Shown piece by piece: positions 1 through 8,708 of a DNA stretch of 32,631 bases; positions within the stretch are counted from its first letter, which is position 1, and each line of letters opens with the position of its first letter. The notes beneath the pieces were generated by a model. That model made no database searches. It was given only the letters and a program-made list of their open reading frames with translations, and was not told the DNA's origin. A program made the translations under genes and the position numbers. The stretch covers positions 1-32,631 of the forward strand of contig JAEOTY010000459.1 of the NCBI GenBank assembly GCA_016839625.1, written 5' to 3'. Source of the stretch: Candidatus Hodarchaeota archaeon. Lineage in GTDB: Archaea > Asgardarchaeota > Heimdallarchaeia > Hodarchaeales > Hodarchaeaceae.

Positions 1-1451
1 CTGACTGAGAGAAGAATTCCCATACCAGATCCTATAGCGCCAAGAAAATCTGCAAAAGCGGCTAGAACACCAATGAACAACCCTCCTAGCACCGCTATTG
101 TCGGAATATACATCTCTAATCTACGTTCAATTATCTTTTTACTTCTCCGCCATCCTGGCATTTGCATTCCAGATTGCAAAAACTGGCTTGCAACGTCACG
201 GGGACCCATCCCAGCAGTTTCTAACCACATCACAGAGAAAATCACTGACAGAACAATTAGAATGACAGCATAAATTAACGCACGAATAAAAGATAGTATG
301 AGGGTATTAGTCCCCCTAATATCAAAAACACCCAATTCTCCAATGAGTGATCGTGGTGGAGTAAGAAAATAAACAAGACCCCTAGTCGGAACATACTGAT
401 TAGAAGTGGGATCTAGCGTAAACGTTCCTAAAATTTGAACTAAAAGATTATTTGAATTTCCCCTACCAGTTGTACTCCATACCATTTGAGCGATGAAGTA
501 AATATCTGCGAAAACGGCAGAAGTTAGGATAACTGGGATATTCGACACGTAGAGTAATTTAATTGGATAGGTTGAACGAATACCCTTGTATTGTGCATAA
601 GAAATTGGGATTTCAATGCGCATTGATTCAAAGTAAATTACAAGGATAAAAATGACTATTGTAGCAATCACAGAAAGAATCGAGAGGGAAGGTAAATTCA
701 GTTGATCACTTTCAATTGGACTATAGCGGATAAACAATGCCCCGATTGCTGTAAAGAGATCTTGCTGTGTAATCCAAGCAAGAAAGGCTAGAACAATACC
801 ACGTGATGATTGTACGGTATATAGTTGATTCTCAGATATAGCTGGTCCTTCCCACACTGTCTGTATTGCAAATAATCCTTGAAAAATTTGCAACCCAACA
901 CCTCCAGCAATGAATAGAGAGATTCCTGACCCTAATCCCCACCCTTTCTGAATCATTTCATCAAGAAGTATGATGATTATGCCTGCTGCTAAAAGCTGGG
1001 CAATTATTGCCAATTGTTCAGGAAGTTCAAGATTAGTTCCATAAGTTCCTCCAATTAGAAACGCAGTTGCCTCGATGATTGTCATTAATACTGACATGAC
1101 TTTTTGTGCGCCAGTGTATAAAGATCTCTCTTCTGGATCACCCATATTCACATTAATTATCTTTGAGCCTACTAAAATCTGCATTATGAGTCCTGCAGTC
1201 ACAATTGGCCCTATTCCAAGCTCAGCCAATGATCCTTGTGTGGAAGCTGTTATTGTGCGCATAAATGCAAAAGGGTCAGCTTCTCCCAAATTAGTTCCAA
1301 TAATAGGAGTCGAGGCCATTACAAAGTAAATGACAAGAGCAGTAAATGTCCAAATTAATTTCTCATTAAAAAGAACCTCGCGAGTAGGTTTAACGACTTC
1401 TGGGGTTATTGACATAAATGGCTGTATGGCTTGAAGAAACCTAGAGGTCAT
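1..1451 (-). CDS. secY: Preprotein translocase subunit SecY (3' end cut by window edge)
   Basis: Central channel subunit of the Sec translocon in the cytoplasmic membrane, which exports and inserts proteins with SecE and Sec61beta. I translated this strand by hand. The ATG at 1451 opens 483 codons without a stop, starting MTSRFLQAIQPFMSITPEV. The amphipathic N-terminal segment with PEV is archaeal SecY/Sec61alpha-type; TM1 follows at about residues 31-47. The plug-region sequence GSLAELGIGPIVTAGLIMQ matches the family's LGIGPIVTAG signature, and GWGLGSGISLFIAGG and AAFADFLGAIGSGMGILL (TM10) are also typical. At 483 residues it has reached TM10, so only a few C-terminal residues lie outside the window. 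Its upstream neighbour is a divergent regulator gene, not ribosomal protein L15, so it is detached from the spc-type ribosomal operon on that side. The SD is weak (GAGGG about 8 nt before ATG). Confidence 0.95.
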   Translation of the reverse strand, partial: MTSRFLQAIQPFMSITPEVVKPTREVLFNEKLIWTFTALVIYFVMASTPIIGTNLGEADPFAFMRTITASTQGSLAELGIGPIVTAGLIMQILVGSKIINVNMGDPEERSLYTGAQKVMSVLMTIIEATAFLIGGTYGTNLELPEQLAIIAQLLAAGIIIILLDEMIQKGWGLGSGISLFIAGGVGLQIFQGLFAIQTVWEGPAISENQLYTVQSSRGIVLAFLAWITQQDLFTAIGALFIRYSPIESDQLNLPSLSILSVIATIVIFILVIYFESMRIEIPISYAQYKGIRSTYPIKLLYVSNIPVILTSAVFADIYFIAQMVWSTTGRGNSNNLLVQILGTFTLDPTSNQYVPTRGLVYFLTPPRSLIGELGVFDIRGTNTLILSFIRALIYAVILIVLSVIFSVMWLETAGMGPRDVASQFLQSGMQMPGWRRSKKIIERRLEMYIPTIAVLGGLFIGVLAAFADFLGAIGSGMGILLSV

Positions 1452-1806
1452 ATAATAACCCTCGAATAAGGATTTGGCTAAAACTGTAAGCAATACTAAT
1501 TTTGAGATAAGGTAGTATTGTGATAAACAGAGATCCTTGTTTCCACAACGGTGTCAAATCCACCATTATCACTCTTGATGGGAGTGTTTATGTTCTCGAG
1601 CGAATGTTAACTTGAGAATAACAACATTTACTGTTTAAATTCCTAGTTCAAGATAAGGTTAAAGATACAACTTGTCATTCCTTCTTTTTTTTCCCTTTTA
1701 TTATTTTATGGTACAATTTCCATACTTCCCTTGTAGTGTCGAAAATAGTAGTACAATTTTTTAACTAACAGAAAGTATATAAGATAGTAATCCTAATTCA
1801 GATACA
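1452..1806. other. Divergent intergenic region between secY and the winged-helix gene
   Basis: About 355 bp with no convincing reading frame or RNA gene. It holds the TATA promoter of the + strand gene (separate entry) and an imperfect inverted repeat, TTCTCGAG at 1593-1600 against CTTGAGAA at 1611-1618, with one mismatch and a 10-nt spacer. This could be a hairpin or operator; nothing else supports a role. I did not find a clear TATA box for secY. Confidence 0.5.
1774..1784 (+). promoter_or_regulatory. TATA box, probably giving a leaderless transcript
   Basis: AGTATATAAGA is a good archaeal TATA element. It lies about 25-30 bp before the ATG at 1807, and there is no SD sequence between them, so transcription would start at or near the start codon. 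Confidence 0.6.
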
Positions 1807-2574
1807 ATGGTGGGGTCAATTTTCAGTAGACGGACTAGAAAGAAACTTTTCGGTGTAATTTCTGTTATTCTCCTCTTTCTCTCTATTTTTCATTTTTTGT
1901 CCTTTACTCCCATTTATAGCTCAACTGATAGTGCACAAGTTGTAGTTTCTTCTGTGAGTCCATCTTATTATATTGAGTCAATGCAAAATCATTTTTTCCA
2001 AGATACTGATGCCCTCATTCAATTTAAGAAGATATTCAGACTAGAAATCGTATTAAATTTTCCGCTCGTTCTTCTTGGAAGGGCTTCAATTAAAAATCAT
2101 CAGACCAGAGACGCTGAAAAAGAGATCCCCGTAAATAGATCAATCCTTAAACACGCCATTGACCAATATCCAGGTATCACTCTTCGAGAAATACAACGAG
2201 TGACTGGACTGGCTATAGGGGTCATTCAATATCATCTAAAATATCTTGAAGCTACTGGAATCGAGACGTTTAAGTTGGGTAGATGTAAACACTTTTTTTC
2301 TAGTCAAAACCATTTTTCATCTAAAGAGAAAATGTGGTTGGCAGTTTTACAAAACAAGAATGTCAGAACTATCTTACAGTTCATAAAATCAAATAGTAAA
2401 GTATGTTTTCAGAAGGATATTGTTAACTTTACCGGAATTAATAAGGTAATGGTCTCCTATTATGTCAAACAACTTGAGAAATTTGGAATTCTTGATCGTA
2501 ATCATCGACAACTGCAAATCGCGGAAGATTATATTCCTATCACGGATCGGTTTCAAAATCTGAATAATCTTTGA
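1807..2574 (+). CDS. Membrane-anchored protein with two C-terminal winged-helix domains
   Basis: Probable one-component transcription regulator held at the membrane (255 aa). A basic N-terminus (SRRTRKKLF) precedes a strong TM helix at about residues 14-34. A roughly 40-residue loop follows, then a second, shorter hydrophobic stretch at about 76-91 (IVLNFPLVLLG) that would return the chain to the cytoplasm. Residues about 110-165 form a winged helix-turn-helix of the MarR/ArsR kind seen in archaeal membrane regulators (GITLREIQRVTGLAIGVIQY, HLKYLEATGI). Residues about 172-240 form a second one (CFQKDIVNFTGINKVMVSYY, VKQLEKFGIL). The gene is divergent from secY and has its own TATA box with an apparently leaderless ATG. 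A membrane protein gene follows after 21 bp and may be co-transcribed. The DNA target and signal are unknown. The same wHTH-wHTH arrangement recurs in the gene at 30942-32453. Confidence 0.7.
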   Translation: MVGSIFSRRTRKKLFGVISVILLFLSIFHFLSFTPIYSSTDSAQVVVSSVSPSYYIESMQNHFFQDTDALIQFKKIFRLEIVLNFPLVLLGRASIKNHQTRDAEKEIPVNRSILKHAIDQYPGITLREIQRVTGLAIGVIQYHLKYLEATGIETFKLGRCKHFFSSQNHFSSKEKMWLAVLQNKNVRTILQFIKSNSKVCFQKDIVNFTGINKVMVSYYVKQLEKFGILDRNHRQLQIAEDYIPITDRFQNLNNL

Positions 2575-2595
2575 AATTAAGTAAATGTGAAGTAA

Positions 2596-2994
2596 ATGGA
2601 AAATCAATCACGTTCGGAAAAGAAGACTCAATCAAAAGAGACAGTTAAGGTATTTGTTAGATTAGGAGTTTGTTTTTATCTGGGGCTATATTTAAGTTAT
2701 TTACTTTATTTAGCATTGCTTTTTACAATTACTCCCCTTTCTGAATATAATTCCATTCTATCTGTATTTATGTTTATCATTGGAGCCCAATTTATCATTG
2801 GTCCCATTTTAATTTGGATCGCCCTCGGTGCTTATTTTGTTCGTTTATGTGATCTCTCCAAGGTTCCGAAAGACACAACACTATACGAATGTATTACCTC
2901 ACCCACCCTTCAATATGGTCCATTAAAAGTAATAATCCCTGTTATAAGCGAAGAATACAATGAGAATCAAGTGGAAAAACAAGATAACTCTTGA
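2596..2994 (+). CDS. Small membrane protein, unknown function
   Basis: 132 aa. A charged N-terminus of about 20 residues is followed by two hydrophobic helices (about 24-50 and 58-85, the second containing IGAQFIIGPILIWIALGAYF). The polar C-terminal tail ends in a run of acidic and Gln/Asn residues. I do not recognise a family. It lies 21 bp behind the membrane-anchored regulator on the same strand, so the two are probably transcribed together. It could be a membrane partner of that regulator, but only proximity suggests this. Confidence 0.6.
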   Translation: MENQSRSEKKTQSKETVKVFVRLGVCFYLGLYLSYLLYLALLFTITPLSEYNSILSVFMFIIGAQFIIGPILIWIALGAYFVRLCDLSKVPKDTTLYECITSPTLQYGPLKVIIPVISEEYNENQVEKQDNS

Positions 2995-3155
2995 AAGGAT
3001 AGAGTAGTGATTTCCGCTCTATCCCCAGATTGTTCAGGTTACTTTGAAGAAAGGTTCAGAGGATTTTGAAATATCTATTTTGCTAATAATTCCTTCAATA
3101 GCTTCCTACCAACAGTTTCATAAAGTATTTAATATTGATAATCTCTTTTTTTTTT

Positions 3156-4505
3156 GTGAAACAGCAAGATCTCCTTTCATTACTACTCCTTTGTCTGTGT
3201 CTTCTAGATTTTCACGTCTTTATCATGGGTAATCCTATCAGTGTAGGGGGATCAATCCGCTCTTTACAGGATAGCAGATGGGAAGTAGATATAGGGGATG
3301 AAATGACGTTTGAGGTAGCTGAGATAGAGAATAATACTGGTCATACACTGGTAGACGACATTTATCAAGAATATTTTTTAGAGGAGGCGAGTAAAGATAT
3401 TTTTGGAAATACACAAATTTCGATAAGGATTATAGAGCTCGTTACTCTTGAAAATTGGACAAGAATTATTGAAATGATCGATTCATTTACTGGACCTGCA
3501 TTAGTTGAGCAGAAATTGTCTAATGAAACATGGAAATCAGTCAATAAGATAATTATTCCCTTCGCAGTCCCAGTAGGCAATTGGAAGCTATTGAATGAAT
3601 CATGGAACGAATTTCTAGTGAATCATTCGCAAATGTTCACTGATGTATGGGTTAATTATCAACATACTTGGGTAGGAGAAGAGCATTATAACGTTCGAAA
3701 AGAATCTTCAGAAGAGATTTTTGATCTTTCAATGACGTGGGAAGGTGGGAAAATGTATGGAAGTTTGCAGGGACTATTCCTTTCGATCACAAAAAATGGA
3801 AGTAAGGATCAGATTAGCTTTGCTCTTTCTCAGCCTCCAAAAGAAGAGCAAACACCTAGTACTGAAATTATGGTAATCTTTTCAATTATCCTTGCATTAT
3901 TATTCTTAGGAGGAGTATTCCTGGGTACTATTGTTTATGTATTCAAACAATTGAGAAGAAATACCCAATTAAAGGAATACAGAACTGAAGAAAGGATTAT
4001 TCCATATTATTCGGGGAAGCAGCAGGCTGATCTAAGTGAGGATTTAAGTGTCAGTGAGGGAAATACAATAAAAGGGAGATCAGAAAGTCAATTTAGAAGA
4101 AGTGAACATAAGTACAAATTTACTTGGTTAGTAGCCAATATTTTTACTTATTCTTTGGGGCTTCTAAGTTGGAATAACAACTTTTGGGCTCTATTTACAG
4201 TTGATTGGTTAATCCCGCCAATAGCCTTCATCATTCTGTTTATCCTATCGATAGGAATTAATGCATTATTAGCATATTATAAATATCGAAGTTTCAACCG
4301 AACGAATGAAATTTCTCCCTCTGTTTCGTTTTTTTTCGGATTCCTGGCGATCTTTTTAAGTGGCTTTGATCAAGTTTTGCTAAATATTCAATATCTTGGT
4401 GTGTTTTCATTATTTCTAATGTTCCTAGTTATTATCATAATTCAAGTGTTTTTTTATGTGATTTTTAATCCTTGGAGCGAGTTCAAAATGTCAAAGTATT
4501 TCTAA
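3156..4505 (+). CDS. Secreted-domain membrane protein, unknown function
   Basis: About 449 aa. I chose the GTG at 3156 because it gives a classical signal peptide (MKQQDLLSLLLLCLCLL) and lies about 25 bp after an AT-rich TATA-like element (TTTAATATT, 3128-3136). A TTG at 3135 in the same frame is the alternative. The next roughly 210 residues are extracytoplasmic, rich in Trp and sequons, with no recognised family. A TM helix (about 237-263, IMVIFSIILALLFLGGVFLG) is followed by a charged cytoplasmic loop of about 60 residues. About four more hydrophobic segments finish the protein. A run of ten T (3146-3155) just before the GTG is a possible slippage or sequencing-error site, so the exact 5' end is uncertain. 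Confidence 0.6.
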   Translation: MKQQDLLSLLLLCLCLLDFHVFIMGNPISVGGSIRSLQDSRWEVDIGDEMTFEVAEIENNTGHTLVDDIYQEYFLEEASKDIFGNTQISIRIIELVTLENWTRIIEMIDSFTGPALVEQKLSNETWKSVNKIIIPFAVPVGNWKLLNESWNEFLVNHSQMFTDVWVNYQHTWVGEEHYNVRKESSEEIFDLSMTWEGGKMYGSLQGLFLSITKNGSKDQISFALSQPPKEEQTPSTEIMVIFSIILALLFLGGVFLGTIVYVFKQLRRNTQLKEYRTEERIIPYYSGKQQADLSEDLSVSEGNTIKGRSESQFRRSEHKYKFTWLVANIFTYSLGLLSWNNNFWALFTVDWLIPPIAFIILFILSIGINALLAYYKYRSFNRTNEISPSVSFFFGFLAIFLSGFDQVLLNIQYLGVFSLFLMFLVIIIIQVFFYVIFNPWSEFKMSKYF

Positions 4506-4703
4506 AAATAATTTCTCTAAATATCTCTGACAGAGATTTTTCATGCTTAAACTTTCTACAACTCTTCTTTATAGATTACGGAGGGTTTACTGAAAAATCA
4601 CCATTAAATTTTGCCTTAATTTCTCAAATTTGATTGCATCAGTGAAAGGATTAATAAACTAATGATTTAGCAAGATACTAAATTGTTGCGGAATTGGTGA
4701 ATT

Positions 4704-5660
4704 ATGAATTTGGAGAAATATTGGGAGCTTTTACGAAAAGTGGATAAATTATATCAAGCTGGGAAGTACAAGGAAGTTATTGATTTTCTAGAAGACAAGC
4801 ATATTAAATATCCTTTTGGAAAAGCTGCTCTTGCTTATTCACGGATTTGTGCTGCAACTAAATTAGAGCAATATGATTTGTCAATTAAATTAATTCAAGA
4901 CATATTAGACGAGGGTGGATGGTATTCAGAGATTGTTTTAACACAAAGTCCGTCGTTGCAACCCCTTCAAGATATTCCCGAGTTTAAAAAATTGTTAAAT
5001 ATTAGTGTGGAGCGTTCTAAACAAGTCTCGGAGGAAGAACATGATATCACGGTTATTCCAGCTAATACTAGTCTTTCCTATCCTTTAATGCTAGCCCTGC
5101 ACGCTGGTAGTGGCTTTGTTGAAGAAGAATTTGAATCTTGGAAGACAATTGTTGACCAAGGTTATGTCTTGGGGATGCCTCGCTCAACAAATATATTCTG
5201 GTCAGGTCAGGACAGTGCTTATTGGCCAGATCACGAGTCCGCAGCTACTCAAATTAAAGCTTACGTAAACAAATTAAATCTAGATAATTCACTTGATCTA
5301 GAACGTACTATTGTTGGGGGACTTTCATCGGGTGCAGAACTCTCAATTTGGTTGGCATTATCTGGAGTTATTCCCGTGCGTCGTTTTATTGTCGTGGCTC
5401 CTGGCGGTCAGTGGATGAACGAACTCGACAAGTGGCAACCCTTAATCGAAGACACAAAAAATCGAGATCTACGGGGAATGATAATCTTAGGGGAGGATGA
5501 TGAAGCTGTTCCCCATGAGAGTATTCAAAAACTTGTCAAGATGTTGAATGATGGAGGTATTCCTTGCCAGTTTATTCAATATCCTGGCCTAGGTCATTGG
5601 TATCCACCAGATTTTGCTGATATACTGAGTTCTTTTATCAAAGACAGAAATCGCACATGA
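4704..5660 (+). CDS. Alpha/beta hydrolase (esterase-like) with helical N-terminal extension
   Basis: 318 aa. Residues 1-105 are helical and TPR-like (repeated YQAGKYKEVIDFLE-type pairs). Residues about 112-315 form an alpha/beta-hydrolase domain of the dienelactone hydrolase/phospholipase-carboxylesterase type. The nucleophile elbow is GLSSG with Ser208. The acid is Asp265 or Asp266 in ILGEDDEAVP, and the base is His298 in GLGHWYPP, so the triad is complete. HAGSG near residue 133 fits the oxyanion-hole strand. There is no signal peptide, so it is probably cytoplasmic; the substrate cannot be told. The start ATG has GGTGA just upstream. The next gene starts at or just after the stop, suggesting co-transcription with the TIGR04076 protein. 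Confidence 0.8.
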   Translation: MNLEKYWELLRKVDKLYQAGKYKEVIDFLEDKHIKYPFGKAALAYSRICAATKLEQYDLSIKLIQDILDEGGWYSEIVLTQSPSLQPLQDIPEFKKLLNISVERSKQVSEEEHDITVIPANTSLSYPLMLALHAGSGFVEEEFESWKTIVDQGYVLGMPRSTNIFWSGQDSAYWPDHESAATQIKAYVNKLNLDNSLDLERTIVGGLSSGAELSIWLALSGVIPVRRFIVVAPGGQWMNELDKWQPLIEDTKNRDLRGMIILGEDDEAVPHESIQKLVKMLNDGGIPCQFIQYPGLGHWYPPDFADILSSFIKDRNRT

Positions 5661-5705
5661 GTGATGATAGAATACCAAATAGCTATTGGTATAGGAGAGA
5701 TATTG

Positions 5706-6026
5706 TTGGAAAAGGTTAAAATCACGGTTATTAAAAAATTTAATCCGAAAGAAGTCTTCGGGCACGAAATTGTCAGACAAGACACTGGAAATACTATCCC
5801 AACTTGTAGTATGGAAGTAGGAAAAGAATACCTTGTGGAAGATCTTTATCAAATGCCTGATGATTTTTGTCCCCGAGTATGGTTTGACGCGCACGATCTT
5901 ATTTCCTTGTTTTTCTACAATGGTGATTTTGATTATCCCGAGCCTGGAATAACGTATATTCCATGTAGAGATGGGGTAAGACCAGTCATCTTTAAAATAG
6001 AAAAACTAAGACCAAAGACAAGATAA
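5706..6026 (+). CDS. TIGR04076 family protein
   Basis: About 106 aa from the TTG at 5706. The sequence begins EKVKITVIKKFNPKEVFG and continues through DDFCPRVWFDAHDL to a C-terminal IPCRDGVRPVIFKIEKL, which follows the TIGR04076 small-protein family closely. That family has no established biochemical role. The frame is open back to a GTG at 5661. I prefer 5706 (or the adjacent TTG at 5703) because AGGAGAG at 5693-5699 sits at SD distance and because homologues begin at the KVKITV strand. Three Cys residues (near TCSM, FCPR and PCRD) recall the conserved Cys of the family and could bind a metal; that is inference. It follows the hydrolase gene with no real gap. Confidence 0.7.
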   Translation: MEKVKITVIKKFNPKEVFGHEIVRQDTGNTIPTCSMEVGKEYLVEDLYQMPDDFCPRVWFDAHDLISLFFYNGDFDYPEPGITYIPCRDGVRPVIFKIEKLRPKTR

Positions 6027-6038
6027 GTTTTATGTTGG

Positions 6039-6395
6039 TCAGAGTACATTAGATAATGTATCTGCATCGCTTTTCCAGTATTCGTAGATTATTTTTTCAT
6101 CATTAGCATATTGGGCAAATTCATGTTCCAATTTGGGGGTAGAATCATAAATGCAAAGGACAAAACCTTTACCAGGTATTGATTGGGGTTTATTAGAAAG
6201 AGGAACCTTTGCGATATACAAATCGTGCTTGTCTAGAAGTGTTTTTCCGAGCTCAATCAATTCCTTTTTGTCATCTGAAAAAAATAAATATTTTCCTATC
6301 GTGCCATGGTTTGGTTTTTCCATTTCTAGAGCGATTTCTTGTTTATTCGTTCCTCCAACTGGGTTTATCAAATACATCCAACGTGGCATTGACAT
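6039..6395 (-). CDS. Small protein, unknown function
   Basis: 118 aa, starting MSMPRWMYLINPVGG, followed by an alternating alpha/beta pattern (GTIGKYLFFSDDKKELIELG, GFVLCIYDSTPKLEHEF, YANDEKIIYEYWKSD). No signal peptide or TM helix. The balanced composition and ATG start indicate a real gene, but I do not recognise the family. It converges with the TIGR04076 gene (13 bp between stops) and diverges from the SnoaL-like gene, with an inverted repeat in the shared promoter region. Confidence 0.6.
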   Translation of the reverse strand: MSMPRWMYLINPVGGTNKQEIALEMEKPNHGTIGKYLFFSDDKKELIELGKTLLDKHDLYIAKVPLSNKPQSIPGKGFVLCIYDSTPKLEHEFAQYANDEKIIYEYWKSDADTLSNVL

Positions 6396-6417
6396 CTAGC
6401 TACTTTTTTTTTATCAA

Positions 6418-6433
6418 TGATTCTTCAGAATCA
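6418..6433. promoter_or_regulatory. Inverted repeat in a divergent promoter region, possible operator
   Basis: TGATTCT-TC-AGAATCA is a perfect 7-bp inverted repeat with a 2-bp spacer, about 23 bp upstream of the minus-strand gene start at 6395 and 117 bp upstream of the + gene at 6550. The position suits a dimeric regulator acting on the minus-strand gene. There is no functional evidence. Confidence 0.35.
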
Positions 6434-6512
6434 ATGGTTTAAAATTTTCCTCAAAAAACCTCTGATCTATTTTAAAAAAAGTAGTACAACACGCAAGACA
6501 AAGAGGGGATAC

Positions 6513-6523
6513 ATTTATTAAAG
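6513..6523 (+). promoter_or_regulatory. TATA-like element for the SnoaL-like gene
   Basis: TTTATTAAAG lies about 27-36 bp before the ATG at 6550, with no SD between, consistent with leaderless transcription. Confidence 0.45.
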
Positions 6524-6549
6524 GTCTTGATCCCTTCTGTTCGATTCCC

Positions 6550-6930
6550 ATGAATACGAGAGATCCCAAAATAGTTGCTCTGTTGTATAATGAATACATC
6601 AACGCACGAAATTTAGAGGGTGTTATTGCCTTAATGGCAGAGAATTATCAGTTTATAGATAGTGAAAATCGGGTAGAGAATAAGGAACAGATGAAAACAA
6701 GCTGGGACGAATTCTTTACTGAGTATCCTGACTATATTAATAGCTTTCACACTGTTATTTCACGAGATAATCTTGTAATTTTGTTAGGTCATTCTGAATG
6801 CTCCCTACCAGTGCTTGATGGCCCTGCCATTTGGACGGCTAAAATTGAAAATGATCAGGTCGCTGAGTGGCGAATCTATCTCGACACTGAAGAAAATCGG
6901 AGAACATTGAATCTTAAAAAATATTACTAA
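6550..6930 (+). CDS. SnoaL-like / NTF2-superfamily protein
   Basis: 126 aa. It opens with the helical stretch typical of the fold (DPKIVALLYNEYINARNLEG, then VIALMAENYQFIDSENR). The KEQMKTSWDEFFTEYPDY segment and strands VISRDNLVILLGHSE and AIWTAKIENDQVAEWRIYLD follow in the order of the NTF2-like cone fold used by SnoaL and limonene epoxide hydrolase relatives. Many members are small-molecule isomerases, hydrolases or binding proteins, so the substrate cannot be assigned. It is a single-gene unit with its own TATA-like element. Confidence 0.7.
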   Translation: MNTRDPKIVALLYNEYINARNLEGVIALMAENYQFIDSENRVENKEQMKTSWDEFFTEYPDYINSFHTVISRDNLVILLGHSECSLPVLDGPAIWTAKIENDQVAEWRIYLDTEENRRTLNLKKYY

Positions 6931-7009
6931 TTTTGGGACAATTCAATAGAATACAAGAGGCGACTCACAAGTCCATTACTGGTTTTTGCCTTGTGTTCTA
7001 CTACTAAGT

Positions 7010-8566
7010 TTATTTTCTTCGTAAAAGCTTCAACAAGATGAATAATGACCCCACAATGACAATAGCTCCTCCACCAACCAAAAGGAGGTTATTTGAGATA
7101 AAATCTAATATCTCTTCTTCGCCAGTGGTCGGAGTTATTGATTCCGTTGTCGTAAGGGTCCCAGTGGAAGATTCTGCTTCAGTTGTTGGTTCTGGATTAA
7201 CTGTTACCTTAGTTGAAAAGGAGGCGGAGTTATCATCTTTGTCAAATAATGTGATAGAAAACAGATAGGTTCCGATACTCAACTTTCCTATATCGATTTG
7301 AGTCGTGCCATTTGTAAATCCCCCAGTCATTGAAAACGTGCCATTTTGGAACACATCATATTTCGTTGGGTTGTCGTCATAAGCGGTAAAATTAAGGGTA
7401 ACATTCTCATCACTTGTGAAAATTAATTCTGTTTGATAATCTGTAATATTAGGCTTTTTAAAATCAACGGGATCAACTAATGGGTAAAGATCTGAATTTG
7501 TTGAATCTATTTGAAAGGGTGTTTCTCCTATCCCATCATTATTGGTGTCATTTCCAGTATACCTGCTCCAGTAATTCCCCTTATTATTGTTGTAGAAAAG
7601 GTTGCCCAGAGTATCAACCGTAATATGATTAATAGTTGTTGATTGAGTGTAGAAGTTATTCATGAAAATGATATTGTTGTTGCTTTGAGAAAAAACGATA
7701 TTGGGAATATCACCATTAGAAAATCGGTTTCTAGTAATATTATTCGCGTCTGAATTATATACGCGTAATCCTTCCATTTCGTCATAAAATTTATTCCAAG
7801 ATATTTCTGCTTGACTAGTTTGTGACAATATCAATGATGATAAAGTACCATTTTCAAAGGTATTATTAGAAATGATTGGCGCAGATGAATCAGTTATTGT
7901 ATTATATTGATTACCCATAGGATCGAAATACATATTTGAATAACGAATATAATTCGACTGAAACCTTAATTTTATTGAGGTATATGCTATAAATGAATAA
8001 CTGTTACTATATGCAATTGTGTTATTTGTAAATTGAATGTTTTCTGTTGTGTGTAGGTCACATCCATAACTGTTGTTCGTTATTAAGTTAGAGGTTACCA
8101 CAATATCTTTTGAATTAGAAACAAGTAACCCCCTACCATAATTTTTGATTTCATTTTGGATTAAGGAAATATTGCTTGAATCAAGAATCAAGACTCCAAG
8201 GTTTGCTTTGTCCACAGAGGAGCTAAACAAGTTATTTTGTACAACGACATGTCGTTGAACATTTTTCAATTCAATAGAGGCAAAATTCATGCCTGTATAA
8301 CCTGAAATGAAATAATTTTCGATAATGTAGGGGTCATTTGCCGTCCCCGTTCCTGACCACCCCTCATTTTAAGCAGTTTGATTTAATGCTGTATCGCCAT
8401 TTATGTCAATGGGGTCATGGGGTGTATAAGTTAATCTCAAATTAGGATTCTTGGTGACGATCTGCTGCGGGTACACTAAAGCTCCTGAACCCATGAGAGA
8501 GATTTTGAAGAGAAATAAGCTGATCAGAGAAATTACGATGATTCTTGACAATAGTTGCTTTTTCAT
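7010..8566 (-). pseudogene. NosD-like right-handed beta-helix surface protein, interrupted by an in-frame TAA
   Basis: A single frame runs from the ATG at 8566 (MKKQLLSRIIVISLISLFLF, a clear signal peptide; an ATG at 8587 is also in frame) to the stop at 7010, broken only by TAA at 8369-8371 (codon 66). Before it the frame reads DINGDTALNQTA. After it, NEGWSGTGTANDPYIIENYF is the entry motif of NosD/parallel beta-helix proteins. Many beta-helix rungs with Asn ladders follow (NNTIAYSNSYS, ITRNRFSNGD, NIIFMNNFY). Then come a GNYWSRYTGNDTNNDGIG motif, an Ig-like domain (FTSDENVTLNFTAYDDN), a Thr/Glu-rich linker, a C-terminal TM helix and a KLLRRK tail. It was designed for the outer cell surface, anchored by the C-terminus. 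The downstream piece alone (from ATG 8290) lacks a signal peptide. TAA would arise from CAA (Gln) by one transition. An assembly error or real decay are both possible. Confidence 0.8.
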
Positions 8567-8708
8567 ATGTAAACCCACTTCAATCATTGATATTTGAGAG
8601 ATATTAAGATCAGTTCTAGATCAATTTCAATTATCTGAACTTTCATTTGATAAATATAACTATTCTGCTTTAATACTTCAGAGTATTTCATGTTTCTCTT
8701 AGATTAAA

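Noticed and set aside
6535-6560. GTTCGATTCC-like tRNA T-loop before the SnoaL-like gene
   Set aside because: The flanking bases (TTCTG and CCCAT) do not form a T-stem and there is no acceptor stem or D-arm upstream.
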